Shown here: piece by piece, positions 54,137-63,353 of the stretch
Position numbering within the stretch: the stretch's first letter is position 1
Layout: each line of letters starts with the position of its first letter
Assembly: GCA_903923925.1 (NCBI GenBank)
Contig: CAIXZF010000072.1
Location: forward strand, 89,363 to 153,362
From: an uncultured Bacteroidales bacterium
GTDB lineage: Bacteria; Bacteroidota; Bacteroidia; Bacteroidales; CAIXZF01
Direction: 5' to 3'
Length of the DNA: 64,000 bases
Notes under the pieces: generated by a model
What the model was told of the DNA's origin: nothing
Database searches by the model: none
The model's input: the letters and a program-made list of their open reading frames with translations, nothing else
Translations under genes and position numbers: made by a program

Positions 54137-55453
54137 TTACAATAATTCAATTAATCGCTTTGTGTGATCTACTAAATACAAAGGAATATTCAATAAACCA
54201 TCATCGTATTTTAGATTTCTGAGCGAATATCGAATTCTCAGAGAAGGATTAAACTGCTTTGTATATAAACTCATGCTTTTGCCTTGAACATTCACATCAG
54301 ACTTGACTTCTACCGGTATAATTTCATTTTGATGCTGCAGTAAAAAATCAATTTCAGCTTTGTTCCCAGAGGTCCAATATCTTGGAAGGACTTCAAATTG
54401 AGGAATAAGACCCTGTAGGATAAAATTTTCACTCAATGCACCTTTAAATTCAACAAATAACCTGTTTCCCTCTCTAATCGCGACGGGATCCAGGAAAGAG
54501 ATTCTCCGCAATAACCCTATATCAAGCAGATATAGCTTAAAATCGGAAATGTCATCATAGGCAGCTAGCGGAAGAGCTGGTATTGTACTGCGTAACACCC
54601 TATACACCAAACCTGCCAAAACCAACCACTGTAATGCATCTTCATATTCTCTGGCTCTGGCTCCCTCTTTAACCTTCTGATATGTAAATTTTTTATTTTC
54701 CTTCGCCAATTGAGTCGGAACAGAATTCCAAATTGAACTGATTTTAGGAATGTTTCTGTTTTCGATGTGTTTCGAAAAATCAATTGAATACGCTTTTACA
54801 ATATTCAATAATGATTGCTGCGTTAGCTCTAAATCTCTTTTTTCCAGTAAGTTTACTACAGGCTCCGGCATTCCTCCTGTAATAAAATACATCTTTAATT
54901 GCTCAATAAGATGTGTTGAAAAGATCTCAGGAATTGGCTCTATAACTTGTATTTGTTCAAGATAATTTGACAGAACCGGATCAGAAGCACTCAGAAACTC
55001 ATTGAATGTAAGTGGATAAATGTTCAGAATATCAACTTTACCTACGGGAAATGATTCTCCTCGTGATAAAGCAACTCCTAGCAATGATCCGGCACAGGCA
55101 ATTGCATAATCCGGAGCATTTTCCTGAAAATATTTGAGCGAATTCAGTGCTGCATTACATTCCTGTATTTCATCGAAAACAATTAGGGTTTTACCTGCAA
55201 TAATTGCTTTTCCATGAAACAGCGAAAGATTCTGAACGATACGTTTAACATCCTTAGTTTGAGTAAAGAACTGTTTTAACTCAGACTGTTCATCGAAGTT
55301 GAAATAGGCGATATTGTCAAATTCCATCGCCCCCCAATTTTTTAGTATCCAGGTTTTTCCAACCTGCCGGGCACCTTGCAATAGGAGCGGTTTACGATTC
55401 GGAGAATCCTTCCATTTACTAAGTTCTCTGTAAATTTGTCTGAGAATTTTCAT
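54137..55453 (-). CDS. AAA ATPase with DUF4143 domain
   Basis: The 438-residue protein has a Walker A (G-A-R-Q-V-G-K-T), a Walker B (L-I-V-F-D-E-I-Q-E) and the C-terminal DUF4143 part with a nuclease-like strand pattern (G-N-K-A-E-I-D-F-L-L then I-I-P-V-E-V-K-S). This family is widespread, mobile and of unknown function. Some members resemble MoxR/ORC-type ATPases or abortive systems, but no partner gene is present. A 14-bp palindrome lies 26 bases upstream. It sits alone between T9SS cargo and the peptidase operon and may be a transferred single gene. Confidence 0.88.
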   Translation of the reverse strand: MKILRQIYRELSKWKDSPNRKPLLLQGARQVGKTWILKNWGAMEFDNIAYFNFDEQSELKQFFTQTKDVKRIVQNLSLFHGKAIIAGKTLIVFDEIQECNAALNSLKYFQENAPDYAIACAGSLLGVALSRGESFPVGKVDILNIYPLTFNEFLSASDPVLSNYLEQIQVIEPIPEIFSTHLIEQLKMYFITGGMPEPVVNLLEKRDLELTQQSLLNIVKAYSIDFSKHIENRNIPKISSIWNSVPTQLAKENKKFTYQKVKEGARAREYEDALQWLVLAGLVYRVLRSTIPALPLAAYDDISDFKLYLLDIGLLRRISFLDPVAIREGNRLFVEFKGALSENFILQGLIPQFEVLPRYWTSGNKAEIDFLLQHQNEIIPVEVKSDVNVQGKSMSLYTKQFNPSLRIRYSLRNLKYDDGLLNIPLYLVDHTKRLIELL

Positions 55454-55479
55454 AAAATCACATGTTTTGTATCATTTAT

Positions 55480-55493
55480 GTGATATTTATCAC
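55480..55493. promoter_or_regulatory. Palindrome resembling a CRP/FNR-type operator
   Basis: GTGATATTTATCAC is a perfect 14-bp palindrome, embedded in TGTGA-N6-TCAC(G), the spacing of CRP/FNR-family sites. It is 26 bases upstream of the ATPase start (minus strand) and 196 bases upstream of the M49-like gene (plus strand). Confidence 0.4.
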
Positions 55494-55652
55494 GATTTTA
55501 ATATTATTACTGTGCAAATGTAATAAATCTTAAATCAAATGCGATACTATTAAGTTTGAAAATTTGACAGTTGTCAGCTTACCAGTCACCAGTTATATAG
55601 TTTCGATTCCAATTAGCGGTTCCTTTTTCAACTATTTATACCGATAATTCCT

Positions 55653-55660
55653 TACCTTTG
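55653..55660 (+). promoter_or_regulatory. Candidate -7 box for the peptidase-gpsA operon
   Basis: TACCTTTG matches TAnnTTTG and is 28 bases upstream of the M49-like ATG. The -33 region is only weakly T-rich. Confidence 0.45.
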
Positions 55661-55688
55661 CGAGGTAAAAAAATAAAATATTCCAGAT

Positions 55689-57344
55689 ATGAAAAGATTG
55701 ATTCCTACTTTGAGCATCTTTGTCCTCTTTGTAATGATTTTTAGCGCAGTGACTATGAATGCGCAGAATAATACTCCTCAAAACCAGAGCAAAGTGATTC
55801 AGAATAAACTGCAGGATTTCGTAGAAATATCCCTTACTACAGATATTTCAAAATTAACAGGCACCGACAAAAAAATGATCCCGATACTCATCGAGATTGC
55901 AGATATTATGGATGACCTCTATTGGGAAGAAGCATTTGGGAATAAAGATTCCTTACTAAACAGTCTCCCTGATGATGCTTTTAAAAAGTTCGCCCGTTTA
56001 AATTATGGTCCATGGGAACGCCTGAACAATAATAATCCATTTATCACCGGAGTTGGAGAAAAACCAAAAGGTGCAAACTTTTATCCGAAAAATATGACAA
56101 AGGAGGAGTTTGCCAAATTTGAAGATGTAAATAAAACCAGTCAGTACACACTCATAAAACGGAACCCTGATGGCAGCCTGAAGTGTGTTTGGTATCATGA
56201 AGCATTTGCGCAAAAGATTCAGAAGGCTGCTGAATTGCTAAGGAAGGCTGCCACGTTTTCTGATGATAGAGATTTTGCAAACTACCTGAACCGGAGATCC
56301 GAAGCCTTGCTTACTGATGATTATTTTCAAAGCGATATGGCATGGATGGATATGAAATGCAATTCCATTGATTTCGTTGTGGGCCCGATTGAAAATTATG
56401 AAGATGAACTTTTTGGATATAAAACAGCACACGAATCTTCTATCCTTGTAAAAGATAAAGAATGGAGCGCAAAATTGGAGAAATTCTCCTCAATGCTTCC
56501 GAAACTTCAAACACAGCTTCCTGTAGACCCTAAGTACAAAAAAGAAAAACCTGGTAACAGTTCCGATCTGAATGCCTATGATATTATCTATTATTCCGGC
56601 CACAGCAATGCGGGTTCAAAAACAATTGCAATCAATCTTCCAAATGACGAAGCAGTGCAGGCTCAAAAAGGGTCACGCCGGCTTCAGCTTAAAAATACCA
56701 TGAATGCAAAATTTAAGTATATCCTCTTACCGATTTCAAATGTTCTTATTGATCCTTCTCAAAGTGAGCATGTTAGCTTTGACGCTTTCTTTAGCAATGT
56801 AATGTTCCATGAAGTGGCTCACGGTCTGGGCGTTAAAAATACGATCAATGGTAAAGGCCTCGTAAAAACTGCACTTAAAGAATCATATTCTTCTTTTGAG
56901 GAAGCTAAAGCCGATGTGCTTGGATTATTCCTGGTAACCAAACTTATTGAATCTGGTGATATCAAGGATCTTACAATTGAGGATTGCTACATAACATACA
57001 TGGCCGGCATTTTCCGCTCCGTGCGTTTTGGTGCCGCTTCTTCCCATGGAAAAGCAAACATGATGTGCTTCAATTTCTTTGAAGATAATAAAGCGTTCTC
57101 ACGGAATGCTGATGGAACCTACAAGGTTGATTTTGAAAAAATGAAACTAAGTGTAGACAAATGGGCTGCAAAAGTTCTAATGATTGAAGGTAATGGCGAT
57201 TATGACGCAGCTGTTAGTTATTTGAAAGATAATAGTATCGTTCGTCCCGACCTGCAAACGGATATCGATAAACTGAAAACTGCAAATATTCCCGTCGATA
57301 TTTACTTCAAACAGGGTGTTGAGGTTCTGGGCCTCACTAAATAA
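55689..57344 (+). CDS. Secreted M49-like zinc peptidase
   Basis: A 551-residue protein with a signal peptide ending MNAQ. The zinc site is H374-E375-V-A-H378, with a second motif E404-E-A-K-A-D409 thirty residues on. This arrangement resembles dipeptidyl-peptidase III (M49), whose motifs are H-E-x-x-G-H and E-E-x-R-A-E. Here the first motif is the ordinary H-E-x-x-H without the extra residue. Zn-dependent hydrolases of this type in Bacteroidetes are thought to cut dipeptides from peptide ends. It lies 14 bases before gpsA in a three-gene operon that ends with DPP7, suggesting joint peptide trimming. Confidence 0.8.
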   Translation: MKRLIPTLSIFVLFVMIFSAVTMNAQNNTPQNQSKVIQNKLQDFVEISLTTDISKLTGTDKKMIPILIEIADIMDDLYWEEAFGNKDSLLNSLPDDAFKKFARLNYGPWERLNNNNPFITGVGEKPKGANFYPKNMTKEEFAKFEDVNKTSQYTLIKRNPDGSLKCVWYHEAFAQKIQKAAELLRKAATFSDDRDFANYLNRRSEALLTDDYFQSDMAWMDMKCNSIDFVVGPIENYEDELFGYKTAHESSILVKDKEWSAKLEKFSSMLPKLQTQLPVDPKYKKEKPGNSSDLNAYDIIYYSGHSNAGSKTIAINLPNDEAVQAQKGSRRLQLKNTMNAKFKYILLPISNVLIDPSQSEHVSFDAFFSNVMFHEVAHGLGVKNTINGKGLVKTALKESYSSFEEAKADVLGLFLVTKLIESGDIKDLTIEDCYITYMAGIFRSVRFGAASSHGKANMMCFNFFEDNKAFSRNADGTYKVDFEKMKLSVDKWAAKVLMIEGNGDYDAAVSYLKDNSIVRPDLQTDIDKLKTANIPVDIYFKQGVEVLGLTK

Positions 57345-57358
57345 TTGAACCTATAATT

Positions 57359-58351
57359 ATGTTCGGAAATATAGCAGTTATCGGAAGCGGAAGCTGGGGC
57401 ACAGCCCTGGTTAAAGTGTTACTCGATTGCAATGGAAAAGTTAACTGGTGGGTGAGAAAGGAAGAAACTGCTGAACATATCAGGCAGTTTCACCGTAACC
57501 CGAATTATCTCAGTTATCTGGAACTCCCTGCTGATCGTATCCACATTTCAACCGATCTCATTCACATTATTAAACAGGCAAAATACCTTATTTTTGCCAT
57601 CCCTTCGGCATTTGTTAAGGAAACACTCGAGAATATTGAACCTGAACATCTTGAAGGAAAAATCATTGTCTCTGCTATAAAAGGTATCGTTCCTGAACAT
57701 AATTCTATTGTCAGCCATTTCTTCCACAACGAATATAAAATACCTTACGAAAATATTGGCATTGTCTCCGGCCCCTGCCATTCGGAAGAAGTTGCTATGG
57801 AGAAATTATCGTTCATTACTGTGGCATTTCAGGATCTGGAAAAGGCTAACTATTTGAAAGATAGAATGATGACCAGATTTATGAAAATCACAGTCTCAAA
57901 TGATATCTTCGGTGTGGAATATGCTGCCGTACTGAAAAATATTATGGCAATAGCGAATGGTATTTGTGTAGGACTGGGGTATGGCGATAATTTCCAGTCT
58001 GTTCTTATTGTCAATGCAATACAGGAAGTAAAACGTTTTCTGGATAAAATCAATACAGCCGAACGCGATATTAACAGTACTGTATATGTCGGCGATCTCA
58101 TCGTTACTGCGTATTCACAGTTCAGCAGGAACAGGACTTTCGGCAATATGATCGGTAAGGGCTATTCTCCAAAATTTGCCCGCATCGAAATGAAAATGGT
58201 AGCTGAGGGCTATTTTGCAGTGAAAGGGATTAAGGAGATAAATAAGGAGTTCAACGTGGATATGCCTATTACTGATGCTGTTTATAATATTCTCTACGAA
58301 GGAATATCTCCATATATGGAAATGAAAATCCTTGCCGACAGATTAGCCTGA
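57359..58351 (+). CDS. gpsA: NAD(P)-dependent glycerol-3-phosphate dehydrogenase
   Basis: GpsA makes sn-glycerol-3-phosphate from dihydroxyacetone phosphate for phospholipid synthesis. The 330-residue protein has the N-terminal dinucleotide motif G-S-G-S-W-G-T-A-L, then S-A-I-K-G-I and G-P-C-H-S-E-E-V-A. The catalytic lysine is in L-K-N-I-M-A-I-A-N-G and R-N-R-T-F-G-N-M-I-G-K-G follows. Length and motifs are normal. It lies between two secreted peptidase genes with 14- and 11-base gaps, an operon mix of housekeeping and export functions. Confidence 0.95.
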   Translation: MFGNIAVIGSGSWGTALVKVLLDCNGKVNWWVRKEETAEHIRQFHRNPNYLSYLELPADRIHISTDLIHIIKQAKYLIFAIPSAFVKETLENIEPEHLEGKIIVSAIKGIVPEHNSIVSHFFHNEYKIPYENIGIVSGPCHSEEVAMEKLSFITVAFQDLEKANYLKDRMMTRFMKITVSNDIFGVEYAAVLKNIMAIANGICVGLGYGDNFQSVLIVNAIQEVKRFLDKINTAERDINSTVYVGDLIVTAYSQFSRNRTFGNMIGKGYSPKFARIEMKMVAEGYFAVKGIKEINKEFNVDMPITDAVYNILYEGISPYMEMKILADRLA

Positions 58352-58362
58352 TTTTAAAATAG

Positions 58363-60474
58363 ATGAAACAGTTTCTCCTTTTACCAGTTGTACTGTTAAT
58401 GTACAGCATGGCTACCTGTTCTGCATCGCCGCCTGATGAAGGTATGTGGCTTGTTAATAAGCCGTCAGCGCTGAGAGATGCAGTTGTTGGACTCGATGAG
58501 GCCGGAGCCGAAGTTGGCAACTTCTTTTGTACTGCCGAAGTAGTTTCTGCCGAAGGCTTGATTTTTACGAATCATCATTGCGGTTTCTCCGCCATCCAGA
58601 GTCATAGCAGCTTGGAACATAATTACCTCAAAGATGGTTTCTGGGCATTCGACCGCAAAGATGAACTTCCCGACATGGGCCTTCAGGCAAGCTTCCTGAT
58701 CAGGATGGAAAATGTTACAAAATTGGTTCTTGAAGATGTCAACGACTCTATTAATGAAAAAGACAGGGATACGAAAATAGCCACAGCAATTTCACGCCTA
58801 ACTAAAGAAGCTGAAAACGATGGTGAATATAAAACCAATGTGAAAAGTTTCTTCGGCGGAAATGAATATTATTTGTTTGTTTACAGAGTTTACAGGGATG
58901 TCCGGCTTGTTGGAACACCGGCAGCTTCTATTGGCGAATTCGGCGGAGAAACGGATAACTGGATCTGGCCCCGGCATACCGGGGATTTCTGCATTTTCAG
59001 AATATATACGGATAAGGAGGGAAACCCGGTAGATTATTCTCCAGAAAATATACCTTTAAAAGCCGCTTCTCATCTGCCAATCTCTCTGAAAGCTTATCAG
59101 AAATACGACGAAACTACAATCCTTGGCTATCCGGGTTCAACAGATCGTTACCTTACTTCTTATGGCATTAAGCTGGAACTTGAGCAGTCGAACCCTGTTC
59201 TTATAAAGCTTATCGGCAAAAAACTAGATATCTGGAAGAAAGATATGGAGAAGGATAAAAAAGTGGACATCATGTATGCTGCAAAGTACGATGAATATGC
59301 CAACGCATGGAAGAATTATATTGGTGTAAATAAAGGTATCAGGAAACTCAATCTGATAAACAGGAAGAAAAAAGCGGAGTCAGCTTTTCAGACCTGGACT
59401 CAGCAGGATCCGAAAACACAAATAAAATATGGAGAAGTATTAAAAAATCTTGATTCTGCATATAGCAGAATTGCAAAATTCACTCCTGGAATGTATGCTC
59501 TTTCACTGGGTACCCTAAAAAGTGCTGAAGTTCTGAATTTTGCAAAGGAATTTTTTACTGTATACTCAATCCTTATCGACCTTGGTTCCAATAATAAGCA
59601 GATTATGGAAGGGAACCTCATGGAACTAAGAGAAAAGTCAAAGGTCTTTTTCAAGGATTTTAATTCTGCTACTGATCTTAAAGTACTTGCTGCAATGTTT
59701 GAACTTTGCAGAAATGAACTTCCTTCAGGTTATTTTACTGAAGTTTATCAGGCTATCGATAATAAATATGAGGGAAACTACACGGAATGGGCAGAAAGGC
59801 TGTATAAAAAATCGATTTTTTCCTCACCGCAACGGGTCAATAGTTTTTTGGACAATCCTAAACTGAAAGTATTGAATAAAGATCCTCTGATGCAACTTGT
59901 GACAGGGGTTTACCTGAATATGATGGATCTGGCCGATTCATTCAATACCAATTTAAATAATATTGATGGACTTGAAAGGAAGTTAATGGCAGGTTTAATG
60001 GAAATGAAACCGGAAACTCAATTTTATCCGGATGCAAATTCTACAATGAGAATTTCGCATGGTAAAGTGCTTGATTATTTTCCTTCCGACGCTGTTCAAT
60101 ACAATTATTATACTACCCTTGAGGGTTTACTGGCAAAAGAAGACACTACCAATGATGAGTTTATTGTTCCTGAAAAGTTGAAGGAATTATGCAGGACTAA
60201 GGATTACGGGGAATATGCAGACGGCAATGAGATGAGAGTTTGTTTTCTCACCAATAATGACATATCCGGTGGAAATTCCGGAAGTCCTGTTGTTAATTCT
60301 CATGGAGAACTCATTGGATTGGCTTTCGATGGAAACTGGGAGGCAATGAGTTGTGATTTGGCCTATGAGCCCGAATTGCAGCGGACAATTTGTGTTGATA
60401 TCCGCTATGTTCTTTTTGTTATCGATAAAGTAGCCAATGCTCAAAATCTTATTCATGAACTTACGTTAAGATAA
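58363..60474 (+). CDS. dpp7: S46 dipeptidyl-peptidase, DPP7-like
   Basis: S46 enzymes remove dipeptides from the N-terminus of peptides in the periplasm. The 703-residue protein has a signal peptide (1-21) and a conserved catalytic triad: H72 (T-N-H-H-C-G-F), D198 (E-T-D-N-W) and S639 (G-G-N-S-G-S-P-V). The residue that separates the two types is G657 in F-D-G-N-W-E. DPP7 has glycine there (hydrophobic P1), DPP11 has arginine (acidic P1), so DPP7 is the better name. The neighbouring M-S-C-D differs from the usual M-S-G-D. It would process peptides made by the C25 peptidases. Confidence 0.92.
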   Translation: MKQFLLLPVVLLMYSMATCSASPPDEGMWLVNKPSALRDAVVGLDEAGAEVGNFFCTAEVVSAEGLIFTNHHCGFSAIQSHSSLEHNYLKDGFWAFDRKDELPDMGLQASFLIRMENVTKLVLEDVNDSINEKDRDTKIATAISRLTKEAENDGEYKTNVKSFFGGNEYYLFVYRVYRDVRLVGTPAASIGEFGGETDNWIWPRHTGDFCIFRIYTDKEGNPVDYSPENIPLKAASHLPISLKAYQKYDETTILGYPGSTDRYLTSYGIKLELEQSNPVLIKLIGKKLDIWKKDMEKDKKVDIMYAAKYDEYANAWKNYIGVNKGIRKLNLINRKKKAESAFQTWTQQDPKTQIKYGEVLKNLDSAYSRIAKFTPGMYALSLGTLKSAEVLNFAKEFFTVYSILIDLGSNNKQIMEGNLMELREKSKVFFKDFNSATDLKVLAAMFELCRNELPSGYFTEVYQAIDNKYEGNYTEWAERLYKKSIFSSPQRVNSFLDNPKLKVLNKDPLMQLVTGVYLNMMDLADSFNTNLNNIDGLERKLMAGLMEMKPETQFYPDANSTMRISHGKVLDYFPSDAVQYNYYTTLEGLLAKEDTTNDEFIVPEKLKELCRTKDYGEYADGNEMRVCFLTNNDISGGNSGSPVVNSHGELIGLAFDGNWEAMSCDLAYEPELQRTICVDIRYVLFVIDKVANAQNLIHELTLR

Positions 60475-60498
60475 TCTGCCATTTTTTCAGTTTTTTAA

Positions 60499-60506
60499 TA
60501 AATTTG
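60499..60506 (+). promoter_or_regulatory. Candidate -7 box for the sigma54-regulator/lptE/secG operon
   Basis: TAAATTTG matches TAnnTTTG, 83 bases upstream of the regulator ATG. No sigma54-type -24/-12 (GG/GC) site was noticed. Confidence 0.35.
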
Positions 60507-60589
60507 TATATTAATATTGAATAATTTTTCATTTGAATTGTTAATTGAAATATTGTCTAACTAAATTTTAGTCTCGCTCTCAGATCACT

Positions 60590-61822
60590 ATGGATATTCA
60601 ATCTATTAAACAACGGTTTGGCATTATCGGGAATTCACCTGTGCTCGACAGGGCAATTGATATTGCTTACCAGGTTGCTGCTACCGATATTACTGTTCTT
60701 ATCACCGGTGAAAGCGGTACAGGTAAGGAGGCCTTCCCGAAAATTATCCATCAGATGAGCCCGCGCAAACATGGTGCTTATATTGCTGTTAATTGTGGTG
60801 CGATTCCGGAAGGAACTATCGATTCTGAATTATTTGGACACGAAAAAGGCTCTTTTACAGGTGCACACGAAGCCAGAAAGGGTTATTTTGAAGTAGTTAG
60901 CGGGGGTACAATATTTCTGGATGAAGTTGCTGAATTACCATTATCAACCCAGGTAAGATTGCTGCGCGTATTAGAAAGTGGCGAATTTATGCGTGTTGGG
61001 TCTTCAAAAGTTCAGAAAACTGATGTGAGAGTTGTGGCGGCCACCAATGTGAATGTTCTCGAAGCTATCGACGACGGAAGATTCCGCCAGGATCTATATT
61101 ACAGGCTAAGTACAGTTCCAATTGCTGTTCCTGCACTTCGCGACCGCAAGGAAGATGCACTTTTGCTTTTCAGAAAATTTGCTGTCGACTTCGCAGAACA
61201 ATATAGAATGCCTCCTGTCACTTTGACGGATGAAGCCCAGAAACTACTGATAAATTACCGCTGGCCGGGAAATATCCGACAGTTGAAGAATATCACCGAG
61301 CAAATTTCAATCATTGAGAAGAAAAGGGAAATCGACGGTATAACTCTGGCGAAGTACTTGCCGGAAAACCGCAAAATGGAATTGCCTGTGTTGTTTAACA
61401 AACAAAACGAGAAATTCCCGGAACTTTCTGAAAGGGAAATTCTTTACAAGGTACTTTTTGAAATGAGGAAAGACCTGAACGACCTTAAAAAGATGGTCCT
61501 CGAAACAATGTCCAGCCCTGATACTTCAAGTCAGAATCAGGAATCTGTCCTTCAATCTTTCAAAAATCTCTACCAGGAAAATACTCAGCCTGCGCCACAG
61601 GAGAAACCTATTCAGATGTATCACCCTGTTGCTGAATCAGATCAGGATGATTTTCTCGATGGCGAAATTTTTGAGGAAGTTCTCTCTCTTCAGAAAAAGG
61701 AAGAAGACCTTATCCGGAAAGCTCTCGACAAGCATAAAGGCAGAAGAAAAAATGCAGCCAGAGAGCTGGGAATATCAGAAAGAACTCTTTATCGTAAGAT
61801 CAAGGAATATAACCTGGAATAA
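60590..61822 (+). CDS. Sigma54-dependent activator without receiver domain
   Basis: The 410-residue protein is an AAA+ enhancer-binding ATPase. It starts almost directly with the AAA domain: Walker A G-E-S-G-T-G-K-E, the sigma54-contact loop G-S-F-T-G-A (Ser for the usual Ala), Walker B G-G-T-I-F-L-D-E and [11 protein letters not shown] Fis-type helix-turn-helix lies at the C-terminus ([15 protein letters not shown]). There is no N-terminal sensory domain, so activity is probably set by expression or a partner. A linker of about 130 residues separates AAA and HTH. It heads an operon with lptE, a TPR gene and secG. Confidence 0.92.
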   Translation: MDIQSIKQRFGIIGNSPVLDRAIDIAYQVAATDITVLITGESGTGKEAFPKIIHQMSPRKHGAYIAVNCGAIPEGTIDSELFGHEKGSFTGAHEARKGYFEVVSGGTIFLDEVAELPLSTQVRLLRVLESGEFMRVGSSKVQKTDVRVVAATNVNVLEAIDDGRFRQDLYYRLSTVPIAVPALRDRKEDALLLFRKFAVDFAEQYRMPPVTLTDEAQKLLINYRWPGNIRQLKNITEQISIIEKKREIDGITLAKYLPENRKMELPVLFNKQNEKFPELSEREILYKVLFEMRKDLNDLKKMVLETMSSPDTSSQNQESVLQSFKNLYQENTQPAPQEKPIQMYHPVAESDQDDFLDGEIFEEVLSLQKKEEDLIRKALDKHKGRRKNAARELGISERTLYRKIKEYNLE

Positions 61823-61830
61823 AAAACGCA

Positions 61831-62340
61831 ATGTTTAGAAACAAAATCATACTGATCGTCGTAACAGTTATCTGTCTGTCGGTTCAATCCTGTGGAATCT
61901 ATTCTTTCACAGGAGCCTCGATACCGCCACAGGCTAAGACTATTTCGATTCAGTATTTTGCCAATAATGCACCAATTGTGAACCCAACACTGAGCCAGAG
62001 TCTGACAAATGTGATAAAAGACAAATTCACATCTCAGACCAATCTTTCTCTGATTCCGCGTAATGGCGACCTTCAGTTTGAAGGGGAAATCACGAATTAT
62101 TCTGTTATGCCTATGGCAATACAGGGTAACGACCAGGCCGCATTAAATCGCCTTACGATTACTGTTAATGTTCGGTTTACCAACAAATTCACAGAATCAC
62201 AGAACTTTGAAACCAGCTTCTCCCGATTTGAGGATTACGCCAGTTCAAAAAGTCTCAATAGTGTGCAGGACGACCTTATTGAAACGATTAGCAAAGCATT
62301 GGCTGACGATATTTTTAACCGTTCCGTAGCTAATTGGTAA
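61831..62340 (+). CDS. lptE: LptE-like LPS-assembly lipoprotein
   Basis: A 169-residue lipoprotein with lipobox V-Q-S-C (C21). [11 protein letters not shown] and [13 protein letters not shown] follow, the Bacteroidetes LptE pattern. LptE plugs LptD in the outer membrane and helps insert LPS. It starts 8 bases after the sigma54-activator stop and is 1 base from the following gene. Confidence 0.88.
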   Translation: MFRNKIILIVVTVICLSVQSCGIYSFTGASIPPQAKTISIQYFANNAPIVNPTLSQSLTNVIKDKFTSQTNLSLIPRNGDLQFEGEITNYSVMPMAIQGNDQAALNRLTITVNVRFTNKFTESQNFETSFSRFEDYASSKSLNSVQDDLIETISKALADDIFNRSVANW

Positions 62341-62341
62341 T

Positions 62342-62881
62342 ATGATTTCAAAAGACGATTTCATCGATCTCATTTTTCAGCCCGGCAATATGGATGCTGA
62401 TTCATGTGACGACCTGAAAGAAATTGTTGGACAATACCCGTATTTCCGCTCTGCCAGAATTTTATATGTGAAAAATCTCCTGAGCGTTAATAATTCCGTA
62501 CCTGATAAATTAATTTCCCAAACGGCACTTTTTTCAGGAAACAGGAAAATATTACAGGATTTTATTTCAGGCGATTTCAGAATTCTTGCAACCAGAAAAA
62601 AGAAGAAGAAGCTCGATGTACTCATCGAAAAGTTCATTCTCGAGGAGCCTAAAATAGCGAAAGTTAAGGATCCGCCGGCTACAGATAAGGATCCGGGATT
62701 AGACAGCCTGATAGAGCCGGATGATATTGCTACTGATACACTGGCACAGATTTTCTTTATGCAGGGCAATCCGGAAAGGGCTATTCGGATTTATGAAAAA
62801 TTAATGTTGTTAAATCCCGAAAAAAGCACTTACTTTGCAGCCCAAATTGAAAAAATAAGAAATTCTAATTTGACCAACTAA
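62342..62881 (+). CDS. TPR-like protein of unknown function between lptE and secG
   Basis: A 179-residue protein without signal peptide. The C-terminal part has one TPR-like helix pair ([20 protein letters not shown]). The N-terminal part has [14 protein letters not shown], and a lysine-rich linker (K-K-K-K-L) lies in the middle. Genes of this kind recur at this position in Bacteroidetes, but the function is unknown. It is tightly spaced with both neighbours (1 and 11 bases). Confidence 0.75.
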   Translation: MISKDDFIDLIFQPGNMDADSCDDLKEIVGQYPYFRSARILYVKNLLSVNNSVPDKLISQTALFSGNRKILQDFISGDFRILATRKKKKKLDVLIEKFILEEPKIAKVKDPPATDKDPGLDSLIEPDDIATDTLAQIFFMQGNPERAIRIYEKLMLLNPEKSTYFAAQIEKIRNSNLTN

Positions 62882-62892
62882 AAAATTAAAAA

Positions 62893-63300
62893 ATGTATAT
62901 TCTTGTTTCTGTTTTAATTCTGATTGCCTGTGTACTTCTTATTCTGGTAGTATTAGTTCAGAATTCAAAAGGTGGTGGTCTTGCCTCAAATTTTGCCGGA
63001 TCAAACCAGTTTATGGGAGTTCGTAAAACTGCCGATTTTCTGGAAAAAGCAACATGGACACTGGCAATTGTTCTGCTTGTATTAAGCCTTGTATCAGTTT
63101 TTGTTATTCCTCCTGCCTCTAACAGGGTTTCAACAAGCGATACCGAACTAAGGGAAAAAATTGACGAATCAAAGTCAACAGCTCCGGTTAAAGATTATCA
63201 GGCAGCACCTGGTAAAACAACTCCGGCTCCAGCTCCTGCAACAAGCCCGCAAACTCCGGCTAAAGCAGTACCTGTGGCACCACCAATTCAGAAAAAATAA
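62893..63300 (+). CDS. secG: Preprotein translocase subunit SecG
   Basis: SecG supports SecYEG-mediated protein export. The 135-residue protein has two membrane helices (about 2-24 and 52-75). Between them is the conserved [12 protein letters not shown], then F-L-E-K-A-T-W-T. The C-terminal 60 residues are an unusual Pro/Ala/Thr/Lys-rich tail absent from E. coli SecG but common in Bacteroidetes. It ends the operon; a terminator follows 21 bases later. Confidence 0.92.
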   Translation: MYILVSVLILIACVLLILVVLVQNSKGGGLASNFAGSNQFMGVRKTADFLEKATWTLAIVLLVLSLVSVFVIPPASNRVSTSDTELREKIDESKSTAPVKDYQAAPGKTTPAPAPATSPQTPAKAVPVAPPIQKK

Positions 63301-63321
63301 GATACTTTAAATGATATTTTG

Positions 63322-63353
63322 AAAGCCGCCACCACAAATGGCGGCTTTTTTTA
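63322..63353 (+). terminator. Rho-independent terminator after secG
   Basis: AAAGCCGCCA and TGGCGGCTTT form a perfect 10-bp stem around the 7-base loop CCACAAA, followed by more T residues. It ends the sigma54-regulator/lptE/TPR/secG operon. Confidence 0.9.

Noticed and set aside
54137..55453. DUF4143 ATPase as part of a toxin-antitoxin pair
   Set aside because: No small partner gene is found on either side; only the family's mobility suggests such a link.
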